From Phycisphaeraceae bacterium (GTDB lineage: Bacteria > Planctomycetota > Phycisphaerae > Phycisphaerales > SM1A02), in NCBI GenBank assembly GCA_019636755.1, contig JAHBWZ010000006.1, positions 124,001 to 188,000 of the forward strand: DNA of 64,000 nucleotides, in the 5' to 3' direction. A program made the position numbers and the translations under genes. A model generated the notes under the pieces. The model ran no database searches and was not told where the DNA came from. It saw only the letters and a program-made list of their open reading frames with translations. Positions 16,933-26,216 of the stretch are shown here, in pieces. Numbering within the stretch: position 1 is the first letter of the stretch; the number at the start of each line of letters is the position of its first letter.

Positions 16933-18411
16933 TCATGACCTGGCATCGACGTCGACCGCCGCTGCGCGCACAGCATCCGCCAGCGCCGCGAGCGACGCCG
17001 GCTCATACAGCGGGAACGCCCAGTCGCGCCGCGCCGCGATCACCGCGTCCGCCCGCGCTTCCTGCGCGGCGCGCGCCCGGCGCTGCGCCGCCTCCACGCG
17101 TCCGATGTGCCTGCTGCGCAGCATGGCCAGCTGTTCGTGCATCGCGCGATACGCCGCGCGGCGCCGCCGGCTGCCGCGCGGCGCCGCTTCGATGGCCGAG
17201 AGCAGCAGTCGCTTGACCTCGCCGGGTCCCGGTGCGTCCCGCGCAGGTGCAGGCTCCGGATCATGCCAGGTGCGGTGCGCCGCCGCCGCCATCTCCTGCG
17301 CGATGCTCGCACGGTGGTGCGCCGCCGGATCCTGCAGCGGCAGCCGCAGCGTCGCCGTCGCCACCGCGAACGGCGCGGGTCGAACGCCCAGCCAGCCGGT
17401 CACCCACGACTCCATCGCCCGGTCATAGACCGCGCCGCCGGTGCCGTGCACGAAGAGGTCCACCGCGGCCAGCCGGACGAGCGCCGTCAGCAGGAGCGCG
17501 CGCGGCAGCAGCCGCGACGACGGTGCCGCGGATGCATCCGCGGCCAGCCACTGGCCGGCGTCCGCGTCGAACGCACGCTGCCGTACCCCGTCGGCACCCA
17601 CCCGCCAGAGCGGCAATTCCACGAGATCATCGCGGATGAGCAGCGGCGGCAGTCCGGCCTCGGGCACCGCGCGGACCGCGTCGTTGTATCGCTGCGCGCA
17701 GGTCCACGGATCGTCCACCATCGCGCGGATGAATCGCCGCCCGAACGCCGATGCCACCAGGTCGCTCGCCCGGAACGCCGGCATCCGCGCACACCAGGGA
17801 CTGCGCAGGTCGGCGAGGGCGCCGGCCATCTGCGCCGCCGCATCCGGCGCCGCGCGATGCGCCGACAGGGACGCGACGATCTGCCGGACTCCCGCGCCGA
17901 CCGAGCGGAGCGCGGCATCGGATCCGACCTGCCCGGGCAGCACGTCCGCCGCGGGATGCAGCGCCATGGGAACCCCCGGTCGCGCCCTGAGCAGCGTGAG
18001 CCGGCGCACCGAGAGCAGGCCGCCGCCGGCCTCGCGCACCGGCACATCCAGTTCCGCGAATCCGCCCTCATGCTGATCGACGATCAGGTCGGCCCCCGCG
18101 CACGCCCCGCGGGCCAGCGAGAGCGCCGCATCCACCGCGAAGTACTTGACCAGGATCCCCGGATGCCAGAGCAGCGGCTGGTGCCCGGTGGCGATGATCG
18201 GTCGGAGCGGATCCAGTGCCAGTTCGCGCCGGGTCTCCGTGCGCCACGCCGGGAGCGGCCGGTCGAAGAGGTGATCCGCCCGGGCCCGCTCCGCTGCGGC
18301 CAGAGCGGGCCAGCGCGCGATCGGGGGTTCCAGGCGCAGGTCCGGTGAGGCGTTCCGGATGCCGTCGTCCGGCGACGGTTCCGTCGGATGCCCGGCACGC
18401 GGCGCGCTCAT
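16933..18411 (-). CDS. Conserved-looking protein with a GHQ motif, function unknown
   Basis: The 492-residue soluble product starts at the ATG at 18411, which overlaps the TGA of the glycosyltransferase gene (ATGA), so the two are probably co-translated. Near residue 75 it has IIATGHQPLLWHPGILVKYF followed by a VDQHEGG acidic motif about 40 residues on. This recalls the GHQ/GQQ nucleotide-binding start of BshC-type bacillithiol ligases, but the rest does not match well enough for that call. The C-terminal 150 residues are Ala/Arg-rich helices, probably coiled coil. Similar GHQPELFHPGVW proteins are, from memory, widespread and uncharacterised in planctomycetes. Confidence 0.6.
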   Translation of the reverse strand: MSAPRAGHPTEPSPDDGIRNASPDLRLEPPIARWPALAAAERARADHLFDRPLPAWRTETRRELALDPLRPIIATGHQPLLWHPGILVKYFAVDAALSLARGACAGADLIVDQHEGGFAELDVPVREAGGGLLSVRRLTLLRARPGVPMALHPAADVLPGQVGSDAALRSVGAGVRQIVASLSAHRAAPDAAAQMAGALADLRSPWCARMPAFRASDLVASAFGRRFIRAMVDDPWTCAQRYNDAVRAVPEAGLPPLLIRDDLVELPLWRVGADGVRQRAFDADAGQWLAADASAAPSSRLLPRALLLTALVRLAAVDLFVHGTGGAVYDRAMESWVTGWLGVRPAPFAVATATLRLPLQDPAAHHRASIAQEMAAAAHRTWHDPEPAPARDAPGPGEVKRLLLSAIEAAPRGSRRRRAAYRAMHEQLAMLRSRHIGRVEAAQRRARAAQEARADAVIAARRDWAFPLYEPASLAALADAVRAAAVDVDARS

Positions 18412-19220
18412 ACGCCCGCGCAGACGCTGCCCGCGCCGTCGCCGCACGCGCCCGGGCGCGCCGCGATTCCTGCCGACGCACGCGGCGGCAGGTCGCGCAT
18501 GCGCCGTGTGATCGCCGCGTGCATCGTCCGCCGGTAGTGATCCAGCCGGATGGCCGCATCATTCAGCGGACCGCCGAAGGCGCGGGACGGGTCGTTGTAG
18601 ATGAGACGGACGGGGATCTCGACGATGCGCAGACGCGCTGCGACCGCCTCCACCCAGAACTGCATCGGGAAGTCGTACCCGTCCACGTCCAGGCGCAGCC
18701 GCTCGCACGCCGACACGCGGTACGCCTTGAAGCCGCAGAAGGCATCGGTGATTCCGAGACCCAGCCGGCAGTTCAGTTCGTCGGTGATCGTCCGGTTGAT
18801 GAGCCGCCGGTCGCCCGGCGGCAGATCGTCGGCGGGATCCGGCGCTGCGTACCGGCTTCCAGAGATCACGTCGACCCCCGGCTGCGTCATCGCCGCCCGG
18901 AAGCGCGGAATCGCCGCCGGTTCGTGCTGCTCATCGCAGTCCATCGTGATGAGCCACTCGAATCCCTCGCATCGCGCCCAGCGGAGCATGTCCTGCATCG
19001 CCCGGCCGTAGCCCCGGTTGCGGGCGTGCCGGATCACCTCGACCGGATGGCGGGCGAGCAGTTGCGGCGTGCCGTCGGTGGAGCCGTCGTCGATCACCAG
19101 GATGTCCGAGGCGTACCGGCGCACCTCCGTGAGCACGCGGTCGACGTATCTCTCCTCGTTGAAGACGGGGATGCCGACCAGGACATCGTGTGCGGCGGCG
19201 GGTCGCTTCATGGTCGTCAT
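18408..19220 (-). CDS. Family 2 glycosyltransferase
   Basis: This 270-residue protein is a GT-A fold glycosyltransferase of the dolichyl-phosphate mannose/polyprenyl-phosphate type. It starts with VLVGIPVFNEERYVDRVL, the nucleotide-sugar site. It has LVIDDGSTDGTPQLLARHPV (first Asp motif), ITMDCDEQHEPAAIPRF (DxD-like metal site), and a GSRY ... LGLGITDAFCGFKAYRV segment typical of DPM1-like enzymes. I chose the ATG at 19220. No membrane segment is present, so it is a cytoplasmic or peripheral enzyme. It is the first gene of a two-gene unit with the GHQ protein. The acceptor is unknown. Confidence 0.85.
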   Translation of the reverse strand: MTTMKRPAAAHDVLVGIPVFNEERYVDRVLTEVRRYASDILVIDDGSTDGTPQLLARHPVEVIRHARNRGYGRAMQDMLRWARCEGFEWLITMDCDEQHEPAAIPRFRAAMTQPGVDVISGSRYAAPDPADDLPPGDRRLINRTITDELNCRLGLGITDAFCGFKAYRVSACERLRLDVDGYDFPMQFWVEAVAARLRIVEIPVRLIYNDPSRAFGGPLNDAAIRLDHYRRTMHAAITRRMRDLPPRASAGIAARPGACGDGAGSVCAGV

Positions 19221-19446
19221 GGGCGCTGGACTCTCCTCATCCCCCGCTCCGGTCGGCGATGCAGCCCGCTCGCCCCCTCCGCGCCGCGCCCGCCGCGGTC
19301 GCCCGGCGCCGCGCGGTCCGACCGCGGCCGCGCCGGCACGCCGCCGTCCCCCCGACGCGACGGGCGGCAACTGTAGCCGCGGCACCCGCCGTCCCGCGAC
19401 CGGTCGATGGCCTCCCGCCACCCGGGGGCCGATCCAGCGCCCCCGG

Positions 19447-20466
19447 TCATCCCGACGCGTCTTCGCCCTCCAGCGGATCCGGCCGGAAGAGCCGCGTGTC
19501 CAGCGCCCAGACGCGGTCGGTGAACGTGCCCTGCCGGATCCCCGATCCGCCGCGGTCGACCTGCGTGACGGCGATGGCCGTCTTCGCATCCAGCGCATCC
19601 AGGTGCGCGACGAAGATCGCCTCGGGCGTCGACGGCACCTTCGCCGCGCCGTACTCCGGCAGCGCGTGGTGACTCAGGATGATGTGCTGGAGCACGCGGA
19701 CGAATTCCGCCGGAAGCCGCTCCACCCCCGCCCGTTTCGCCGCGTGCGCCGCCTTGATCTGGAGCCAGATGGCGCCGCGGACGATGTGCCCCACCAGTTG
19801 TCCGTCGGTCGTGTACGAGAACCCCTGTTCCCAGGTCAGTTCCGCGGTCTTGCCCAGGTCGTGCAGGAAGAGCCCCAGCAGCACGACGTCGCGATTGAGT
19901 TCCGGATAGAGCGGGAGCATGCGATCGGCCAGCGTCAGCAGCTGGCGCGTGTGCTCCAGCAGCCCGCCGATCCACGCGTGATGCACGCTCACCGCCGCGG
20001 GCGCGACCCGGAAGCGCGTCATCATCACCTCGTCCTCCAGGTACGCGTCAGCCAGCGCCCGCGCGGCGGGGTGGACCAGCGTGCCCATGATCGCGCGGAC
20101 GTCCGCCATCATCTCGTCCAGGTCGAACCGCGACGACGGCAGCAGCGCCGTGATCTCCTGCGGGTCGATCTCCACGCCCACGATGTCGTCCAGGATGAGC
20201 TGCACCTGGTTCTGGTAGGTCTCGCAGCGCCCGCGGATCTCCACGAACGACGCCGTCTCGATCAGCGCGAACCGCGCCTCGTCGCAGGACCACATCCGGG
20301 CAGGCACCTCGCCGGTCGCATCGCGCAGCAGGCACTTCAGGAACGGCTTGCCCTGCCGGGTGGTCCCGAGCTGCGGATTGCCGAGGCCATACACGCCATG
20401 CACGACGGTCCCGTCGGTCATCGCGCGGATATCCAGGTGCGGTCGGGTGGCGGCGGTCATGGTCAT
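19447..20466 (-). CDS. YhaM-like 3'-5' exoribonuclease (OB fold plus HD domain)
   Basis: The 339-residue product matches the YhaM/CbfA family, which degrades single-stranded RNA or DNA 3' to 5' in a metal-dependent way. An OB-fold domain covers roughly residues 15-110 (PFLKCLLRDATGEVPARMW, QLILDDIVGVE). An HD domain follows with HHAWIGGLLEHTRQL, the metal-binding LGLFLHDLGKTAEL, SYTTDGQLVGHIVRG and LQHIILSHHALPEYGAAK. The closing LDALDAKTAIA is also typical. I chose the ATG at 20466, though 20460 is equally possible. The gene starts 200 bases or more away from neighbours and appears to be separately expressed. Confidence 0.88.
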   Translation of the reverse strand: MTMTAATRPHLDIRAMTDGTVVHGVYGLGNPQLGTTRQGKPFLKCLLRDATGEVPARMWSCDEARFALIETASFVEIRGRCETYQNQVQLILDDIVGVEIDPQEITALLPSSRFDLDEMMADVRAIMGTLVHPAARALADAYLEDEVMMTRFRVAPAAVSVHHAWIGGLLEHTRQLLTLADRMLPLYPELNRDVVLLGLFLHDLGKTAELTWEQGFSYTTDGQLVGHIVRGAIWLQIKAAHAAKRAGVERLPAEFVRVLQHIILSHHALPEYGAAKVPSTPEAIFVAHLDALDAKTAIAVTQVDRGGSGIRQGTFTDRVWALDTRLFRPDPLEGEDASG

Positions 20467-21200
20467 CGCTTTCGGCGCCGGTGGCCGGCACGGCACGGTG
20501 GCGTGCACGGTGCCGGCCGTTTCAGTCGGGGGCGGAGGTGGTGAGAGCGGTCGTCCGTGTCGTCCTCGTCGCGGTCGGCGTGTCGTCGAGTGGCGGAGCG
20601 TACACGGTGATGCCGCGTCGATGGCGTCGAGGTCGGCGCGGCGAGCGTGCACCGCCGGCCCGGGTGCGTCACGATCGACCGGCCTGCGTCATGATCGGCC
20701 CGCTGGCGCCGCTGCGGAGGCCCTCGGGCTGCACGCCACCCGCCTTCCGGCCGGACCCGCCTCATGCCGTGCGCCTGCCGAGGGACCGGATGCCGTCCGT
20801 GCCGGTGCGGCGCCGACCCGGCCGCGCCCCGCCCCGGCCGCCTCATGGGCGGGCGAGCGGTCACCCACGCACGCCCACCGGGCGATCCGGGCCGCGAGCG
20901 ACCCGTCCCCCGGTCCGTGATCGCCCCGACTCGGCGCATGGCCACCGGCAAGCGCACACACGCCCGGCCGGCCGGGCACGCTGAGAAGCACCCCGCTCTG
21001 CCTTCTTCATTCGTTCAAGCGTGCGTGCGCTGCGGCAACTCTGCTCGTCGACGTGCATGTGGGTCCGCTGCCAATGGCGCGTCATCATGCGGGTCAGTGC
21101 GTGCTTGCGCAAGCCCCGGAACGGCGGTGGTCGCGCGTGCACCACCCGGCACCCCATTCCACAAGCCGCCAAACGGCGCTCGGACCAGCCTGAAGCCGCA
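20467..21200. other. Gene-free stretch
   Basis: I see no credible gene in these 734 bases. The open frames here are short and read mostly as Arg/Pro/Ala-rich shadow sequence. Near 21000 the composition shifts to lower GC, continuing into the phospholipase gene. A perfect 12-base palindrome (GCTTGCGCAAGC, 21103-21114) is present, but nothing ties it to a function. Confidence 0.6.
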
Positions 21201-23474
21201 TCACTTGTCGATCTCCCAGACAGGATCCTGAGTCAGATCCCACTGCCACTCCAGTCGGTAGACCCGATCCGGCTCAGGGTCGTCGATCCACCACAGAAGC
21301 CACTCACCGTCTACCGGCGCAACCAGAGTTCCAACATCAGTTGCATCGTGGAACCTCTGCTGCGGCTGCTCGCGCTCGACATCTGCCCTGATCTCTACGC
21401 GCCTGCGAATCTCCGCGTATCGCCTGCCCGGCCCGAGATTGAACCGCGCAAGGTCCTCCTCCTTCGGGAAGACAAGTCCCAAAGTCAGGCGTGAGCGCGT
21501 GCGATCAGTAATCCTCGCTCCCACCCAGTGCTGCCGCGGCTCCTCGAATGCCCCGACATATGATGCGACAACATGTGCATCCAATGGATCCCCGCCACCC
21601 GGCAGATCGAACACGACCCACCGCACCAACGCCGTTGTCGTGCCCTCGCCCTGACGTCCGGGGAGCGCGTGGTATCGCACGCCTTCACGGCTTCGGCCGC
21701 GTAGCCATAGATTCTCCCCTGATGTCTCAAACCTCATGACAAGTGTCTCGCCTGGAGCACGCTTGCGCACGCTCATGCTGCGATATGCACTCACCACGCT
21801 CGGCGTGAATCTCGCCCATGCCCGCAAGTCGAACAGACGGTCGTCGGCGAGAATCTCAACATGCTCATACTTGGTGTCGATGCTGTGCTCGACAACCGGC
21901 GCTTCCTGCGCAACAAGGAGAATCGGCTCGTGGGCAAGATGTGCGGCCATGATCCGTCTGCTCGCATCAGCGTGCATCGAGACGTCCGGGGTCCTGATCC
22001 ATGCGCTCGCTACCACGCCGATCGCGACAGCCGTTGCAAGGAGCACGCACGCCAGAGCAATCGCACCCGGATCACTGAGCGAGAACAGCCGCAGCCGGCG
22101 CTGACTTCCCCCATCCAGCACAGCGACCTCGCGCCCTTCCCACCTGCTACGCTCATACCCGGCCACCGGCCAATCACTTGCGTTCACCGGATCATCAAAC
22201 GCAAATCCGGTCGCTCGGAGCTGCTCAGCCATGACGCAGTAGCCGTGCTCAACAAGTCGGACGATTTCGCAAGGCGAGAATCGATCGAGGTCCGTGCGCA
22301 GATGGCCGAGCAGCGCCTGCATGTTCTGCGGACACGGCGATCTGCTGACCTTGTGCCCTATCGCGGCGATGACCCAAGCCGGCCTCTCGCGATCGACCGC
22401 GTCCTGCCGACTCAACTGGCTCCGCATGACCTCGTGCTGAAGGCTCCTCTGCTGCTGCACAAGCAGGTCAATCGTGCGCAGAGTTGCCGGCAATGCCCAT
22501 CCAAGCACTCGCCGCTTCGAGATGCTCATCGAGGACGATGCGTCAGAAAGCAGAACGAGCCGCTCTGCGCTGCCCAGCCCATCTTCGTCGCCCGGCGCAG
22601 CGGCATCGTGCCACCATCGCTCAAGGTGCCACCGACCGAGGTTGTCCATTGCGCCACCGTCGGTTGCAAACTGCACATCAATCGCCCTATCCCAGTGCGC
22701 GACCCTTCGTCGGTCGAATTCGACCGGCGGGAACATCGCCGGGAAAGCCGACGAAGCCGCGACGGCAGTGGACACATGCAGGTCACGTGCACATCGCTCC
22801 GTCGGTCGGTCCGCCCGCAATGCCAATCCGTCAGCTGAGAACGTGCACAGACATCCGTATGTGAGGTTCGTCGCGATGATGTCGACATTCGGACATGGCG
22901 GAAGCTCCGGAGATCCTGGATCTGCGCATGCACTGAGATCGCTCAAGACAGGGCCTCGCTGCATCCATTTCCGCCTGGCCGCCTTGCGAAAGAACCGCGC
23001 ATACTCCGATTCCAGCCATCGGGTCGTAGTCGGTCGATCCGGAAGGAGATGGGCATGATCCGGGAAGAGCCGTCGGAGTGCCTTGAGTGGTGCCCACGCC
23101 ATGCCGTAAAGTATCTGACAGACTGCGATCGCAGCGAGCCGTCGCACGAGTCTGCCGCGCACATCTCGCTGCGCCAGTGCAATCAACTCCCCGCATGCGT
23201 CCTTGAACTGTTTCTCGTCCTCACTGCAGTAATCACTCCACCGCAGTGCAAGATGTGCCGCCAGGATGCTTCCGCCCGACACGGACGCAACATAGTCAAG
23301 TCTGTTCGGGGCTCGTAACAGGCCCGCGGCACGGACGGCGCGTAGAGCACCTATGTGAAAGAGCATCGCGCGGAATCCGCCGCCTGAGAGACCAAGAGCA
23401 AGCAGGCGCCGGTTCCTCGCACGGCCATCGTCGGTCGCGCCGTTCAACGGCGTCGCCTCGCGAATGTCACTCAT
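21201..23474 (-). CDS. Patatin-like phospholipase with membrane anchor and C-terminal domain
   Basis: The 757-residue product begins with a patatin domain: oxyanion loop GLSGGGFRAMLFHIGAL at residues 28-44, the nucleophile in SVSGGS (Ser66), and the catalytic Asp in ATDGGAMDN near residue 272. All three elements of the Ser-Asp dyad enzyme are present. A single hydrophobic segment, ALACVLLATAVAIGVVASAW near residue 485, follows. A C-terminal domain of about 240 residues of unknown fold then ends in WQWDLTQDPVWEIDK. It should therefore be a membrane-anchored lipid acyl hydrolase with its domains on opposite sides. The start at 23474 has an AAGGAAG ribosome-binding site. GC content (near 60 % on sampled lines) is lower than that of neighbours. 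The substrate is unknown. Confidence 0.85.
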   Translation of the reverse strand: MSDIREATPLNGATDDGRARNRRLLALGLSGGGFRAMLFHIGALRAVRAAGLLRAPNRLDYVASVSGGSILAAHLALRWSDYCSEDEKQFKDACGELIALAQRDVRGRLVRRLAAIAVCQILYGMAWAPLKALRRLFPDHAHLLPDRPTTTRWLESEYARFFRKAARRKWMQRGPVLSDLSACADPGSPELPPCPNVDIIATNLTYGCLCTFSADGLALRADRPTERCARDLHVSTAVAASSAFPAMFPPVEFDRRRVAHWDRAIDVQFATDGGAMDNLGRWHLERWWHDAAAPGDEDGLGSAERLVLLSDASSSMSISKRRVLGWALPATLRTIDLLVQQQRSLQHEVMRSQLSRQDAVDRERPAWVIAAIGHKVSRSPCPQNMQALLGHLRTDLDRFSPCEIVRLVEHGYCVMAEQLRATGFAFDDPVNASDWPVAGYERSRWEGREVAVLDGGSQRRLRLFSLSDPGAIALACVLLATAVAIGVVASAWIRTPDVSMHADASRRIMAAHLAHEPILLVAQEAPVVEHSIDTKYEHVEILADDRLFDLRAWARFTPSVVSAYRSMSVRKRAPGETLVMRFETSGENLWLRGRSREGVRYHALPGRQGEGTTTALVRWVVFDLPGGGDPLDAHVVASYVGAFEEPRQHWVGARITDRTRSRLTLGLVFPKEEDLARFNLGPGRRYAEIRRRVEIRADVEREQPQQRFHDATDVGTLVAPVDGEWLLWWIDDPEPDRVYRLEWQWDLTQDPVWEIDK

Positions 23475-23775
23475 TGATCACTTCCTTCCCCGCAACGCGC
23501 GCCAGCAGCGGCGGCGCCCATACTCTGAGACCGCTGGATTCCACTTCGTGCAGACTCTCATCGAATCGTTTCTCTGCCCTGCGTCTCGTGGACAGCCTCA
23601 CCCGTGGATGTCAGATCGCTCATCGTCAGACAGCGCGACGCACCCGGCATGCACTCCCGGCGCATCCGCGAGCCGCTATCGTCGATGCAGCCAGGCTTCC
23701 ATCGGCCCGTGATGCTCGCGCACCACGATGGACCGCGACGACCGATATCCGCGATCAGCACGCAAAGACCTGGAC
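23475..23775. other. Spacer between the two hydrolase genes
   Basis: These 301 bases separate the phospholipase start from the upstream hydrolase stop. I see no convincing gene; all frames give short, compositionally biased products. A ribosome-binding site for the phospholipase is at its 3' end. A promoter for the phospholipase could be here but no clear pair of boxes is visible. Confidence 0.5.
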
Positions 23776-24909
23776 TCAACCTGACCTGCCTCCCACCACG
23801 TACATCCCCGTCACCGCGTCCCGCTTCAGGCCTTCTTCGGCGTGCTCGCCGTTGAGGGCCGCCTTGAAGAAGCGACGGACGGCGGCGTTCTTCGTGACGG
23901 GCGAGCCCTCGAAGTAGGCGTGCGAGGATCCCACCGCCTCGGCGCGGGTGAAGTCGATGTAGCACGCGCGCGTGGAGTCCAGGTTGTATCTCCAGTGACC
24001 CAGCCTGGCCTTCTGCGCTTCGCCCGCCTTCATGCGGGAGGCGCGCAGCGCGGAGTCGTTCTCGTTGATCGTGATGAACACGCGCCGGCGGCACTGGAGA
24101 CGGTCCACCCAGGCGGCGTGGCCCTCGCTGTTCGTGTCCGCGGCGGCCAGGATGATGTTGTCGAAGGTCAGCAGGCTGCCGCGGTAGACCGACGACATCA
24201 GCACGTGCTTGAGGACGTAGTTCCCCATGCTGTGCAGGACCAGGTTGACCGTGAACGGGCACCACTTCTCCGAGTGCTCGGTGAAGAAGCGATCCCACTG
24301 CTCCGCGTCGTCCGGGTGGCGTGCGTCTGCGAGCGCCTCCGTGCGCGCGACGTGTTCCGCGTGGATCTCGTGCAGGTACTCGTGGAACCGGGCCAGGCAG
24401 CGATCGAGGGCACCGGTGGAGGCCTGCGCGTCACGCTTGTCGCTCCGGTAACTGATGACGCCGTGCGCGCCGCCGCCGTTCGCGGGCCAGGTGAAGGCGA
24501 TGACCTCCACGCCGTAGAGCGACTCGAATCGCTCGGCGCGATCGAGGACCGCCTTGACGTCGTTGTTGTAGCCGTGGACGAAGAACACCAGGTTCCGGCC
24601 CTTGCGTCCGCGGAGCCCCGCGCCCGCCGGGTTCACCCGCGCGGCCAGCTTCTTCATGACGTACCGGCTGGCGAACGGCGCCTTGCCGGTGGCGGGGTCG
24701 ATGCGCGGCAGGCCCACCTCGTCCGCGCGTGCCGCGTCCAGGTGGTCCGGCAGGATGCTGATCTTCCACGCCCCCTTGCCGGGCACGCCGCCCGCGCGGG
24801 TGGCCTCGGCCATGCGGAGTTCGTTGGGACCCCTGGCATTCGGCCGCGAGCCGAACGCCTGGAGGTCATGTCGGCGCTCGTCCACGTCCCGGTTCGTCAC
24901 GATGAACAT
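23776..24909 (-). CDS. DUF900-type alpha/beta hydrolase
   Basis: The 377-residue soluble protein is an alpha/beta hydrolase of the DUF900/COG4782 type (esterase/lipase-like). The oxyanion strand is NLVFFVHGYNNDVKAVLDRA. The nucleophile elbow is LVLHSMGNYVLKHVL (Ser near residue 225), then the acidic residue region IILAAADTNSEGHAAW and the candidate His in GSSHAYFEGSP. No signal peptide is evident. It is upstream of the phospholipase in the same direction, with a 301-base gap, so co-transcription is possible but not shown. Base composition is like the chromosome average, unlike the phospholipase. The native substrate is unknown. Confidence 0.85.
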   Translation of the reverse strand: MFIVTNRDVDERRHDLQAFGSRPNARGPNELRMAEATRAGGVPGKGAWKISILPDHLDAARADEVGLPRIDPATGKAPFASRYVMKKLAARVNPAGAGLRGRKGRNLVFFVHGYNNDVKAVLDRAERFESLYGVEVIAFTWPANGGGAHGVISYRSDKRDAQASTGALDRCLARFHEYLHEIHAEHVARTEALADARHPDDAEQWDRFFTEHSEKWCPFTVNLVLHSMGNYVLKHVLMSSVYRGSLLTFDNIILAAADTNSEGHAAWVDRLQCRRRVFITINENDSALRASRMKAGEAQKARLGHWRYNLDSTRACYIDFTRAEAVGSSHAYFEGSPVTKNAAVRRFFKAALNGEHAEEGLKRDAVTGMYVVGGRSG

Positions 24910-25529
24910 GGCAGGGAGGCCTTTCCGGGCACGGGGCCACTGCAGGTCAGGTCAGGCACCGGTCATCACCATCCGCGGCGCCGCCGCCGGCGCACGTCGC
25001 CGCGTCACGTTCCCCCGCCCTGCGTCACCGGCCGGGCTCTCGCACCGGCCGGTGTCACCTCCCGACTCCGTCCCCCCCCACACACGAGACTCCTGGAACC
25101 GTGCCCCGCAGGCCGATCAGCCGGTCCGGAGGTCCCCCGGACGTCCCCCGGATGTGCCCCGGATGTCACCGGATGTCACCGCGGCGGTGCCGCGTGGACA
25201 GGCGCGCCGCGCCTCATCCGGCCCACCGCGGGCGCGCGCCACCTCCTGCAGACGCAGCGTCTGATACGGACGTTGTTCAACACGAGGGAGGCGATCCCGG
25301 GCGGGCTCGGCGATCCATGCCGCTGACCGGACTGGGCGAGCGCGTCGTCGCCGATATCCGGATCCGGCAGTCCCCACACACCAGATACAGCCGCAGACCG
25401 CCGCATCCCGTGCGCGCTTCTCTCGCCTTTTTTTTCGGGACACGCGTGGCGCGGCGGCGAACGCCGTCCGGCGCCCTGTATTCTGGAGACGGGAACCCGG
25501 GGGCGCCGCCCCGCGGGGACGGGCGCTCG
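24910..25529. other. Gene-free stretch between divergent units
   Basis: This 620-base region separates the minus-strand hydrolase gene from the plus-strand sigma factor gene. I see no protein-coding signal. It holds an imperfect 11-base tandem repeat (25131-25179) and a run of eight T (25428-25435) without a preceding hairpin. A weak TATTCT box lies at 25479-25484, about 45 bases before the sigma factor start, without a matching -35. Confidence 0.55.
25131..25179. repeat. Imperfect short tandem repeat
   Basis: The stretch is made of four to five diverged copies of a 10-11 base unit, ggtcccccgga, cgtcccccgga, tgtgccccgga, tgtcaccgga, tgtcaccg. It lies in a gene-free region upstream of the ECF sigma factor gene. 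Confidence 0.7.
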
Positions 25530-26201
25530 ATGACCACCACACCGGAACAGGACGATCGCGGGGACGGGCTGGCGGGCACGATCACGGGTCTGCTCAACGA
25601 CGTCCGGCACGGCCGGGCGGGCGCCGAAGACGAACTCTTCGCCACGGTCTATGGACAGCTCAGGCGGCTTGCCGGGTGCAACGGGCTCCAGCGCAATCGC
25701 TGCGGCGACCTGGAGGGGACGGCGCTGGTCAACGCCGCGTGCGAGCGGCTGCTCGGACGGTCGCTGATGGAGATCGAGAACCGGCGGCACTTCTACTTCG
25801 TCTTCACGCGCGCCATGCGCGACGTGCTGGTCGAGCACGAGCGCCGCCGTGCCGCGCAGAAGCGCGGCGGCGACCGCGGATTCGTCCCGCTGACCGAGTT
25901 CATCACCGACGACGGCCGGATGCGGGTCGACCTGCTGGACCTCGATGCCGCCCTCGAGCGGCTGGAAGCCGCCGACCACGAGAGCGCGTTCGTCGTGATG
26001 CTGCGGTTCTTCGCCGGCCAGTCCCTGGAATCGATCGCCTCGCTGACGGGGGCGTCGCTGCACGAAGTGCGCAGCCACTGGAGATACGCACGAGCGTTCC
26101 TGCACGACCTGCTCTCCGAGGGACGCCGGGATTCGACGGCGCCGCCGGCGCCCGGCTCCCCGGCCCCCGGACAGGCGGACGGGAGCGACGTGCCCCGCTG
26201 A
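25530..26201 (+). CDS. ECF sigma factor of the SigZ-like type (TIGR02999-like)
   Basis: The 223-residue protein looks like the ECF-type sigma factors common in planctomycetes and acidobacteria. Region 2 is seen in ELFATVYGQLRRLAG, AACERLLGRSLM and NRRHFYFVFTRAMRDVLVEH. A basic linker RRRAAQKRGGDRGF follows. Region 4 is FAGQSLESIASLTGASLHEV with the recognition helix RSHWRYARAFLHDLL. I chose the ATG at 25530; the frame is open upstream without family match. No anti-sigma gene follows. Instead a Ser/Thr kinase gene starts 185 bases downstream, a pairing known for kinase-linked ECF groups, so phosphorylation may control it. A 12-base G run directly follows the stop. Confidence 0.85.
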   Translation: MTTTPEQDDRGDGLAGTITGLLNDVRHGRAGAEDELFATVYGQLRRLAGCNGLQRNRCGDLEGTALVNAACERLLGRSLMEIENRRHFYFVFTRAMRDVLVEHERRRAAQKRGGDRGFVPLTEFITDDGRMRVDLLDLDAALERLEAADHESAFVVMLRFFAGQSLESIASLTGASLHEVRSHWRYARAFLHDLLSEGRRDSTAPPAPGSPAPGQADGSDVPR

Positions 26202-26204
26202 CCC

Positions 26205-26216
26205 GGGGGGGGGGGG
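26205..26216 (+). repeat. G12 homopolymer tract
   Basis: Twelve consecutive G begin three bases after the sigma factor stop, followed by AATT and five more G (26221-26225). Such a tract can slip during replication, and the plus strand might form a G-quadruplex in the transcript between the sigma factor and the kinase. It is outside any gene, so length changes would not shift a reading frame. Confidence 0.9.

Noticed and set aside
16933-18411. Naming this gene bshC
   Set aside because: Only the GHQ segment resembles BshC; the rest, including the long C-terminal helices, could not be matched by eye.
21103-21114. 12-base perfect palindrome as an operator
   Set aside because: It lies in gene-free DNA about 90 bases beyond the phospholipase gene's 3' end; no second copy or promoter was found.
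23475-23775. Small gene between the two hydrolases
   Set aside because: Open frames exist but have no ribosome-binding site, are compositionally skewed, and change frame relative to the neighbouring gene shadow.
25428-25435. Run of eight T as an intrinsic terminator
   Set aside because: No hairpin precedes it on the plus strand, and no gene ends nearby on that strand.
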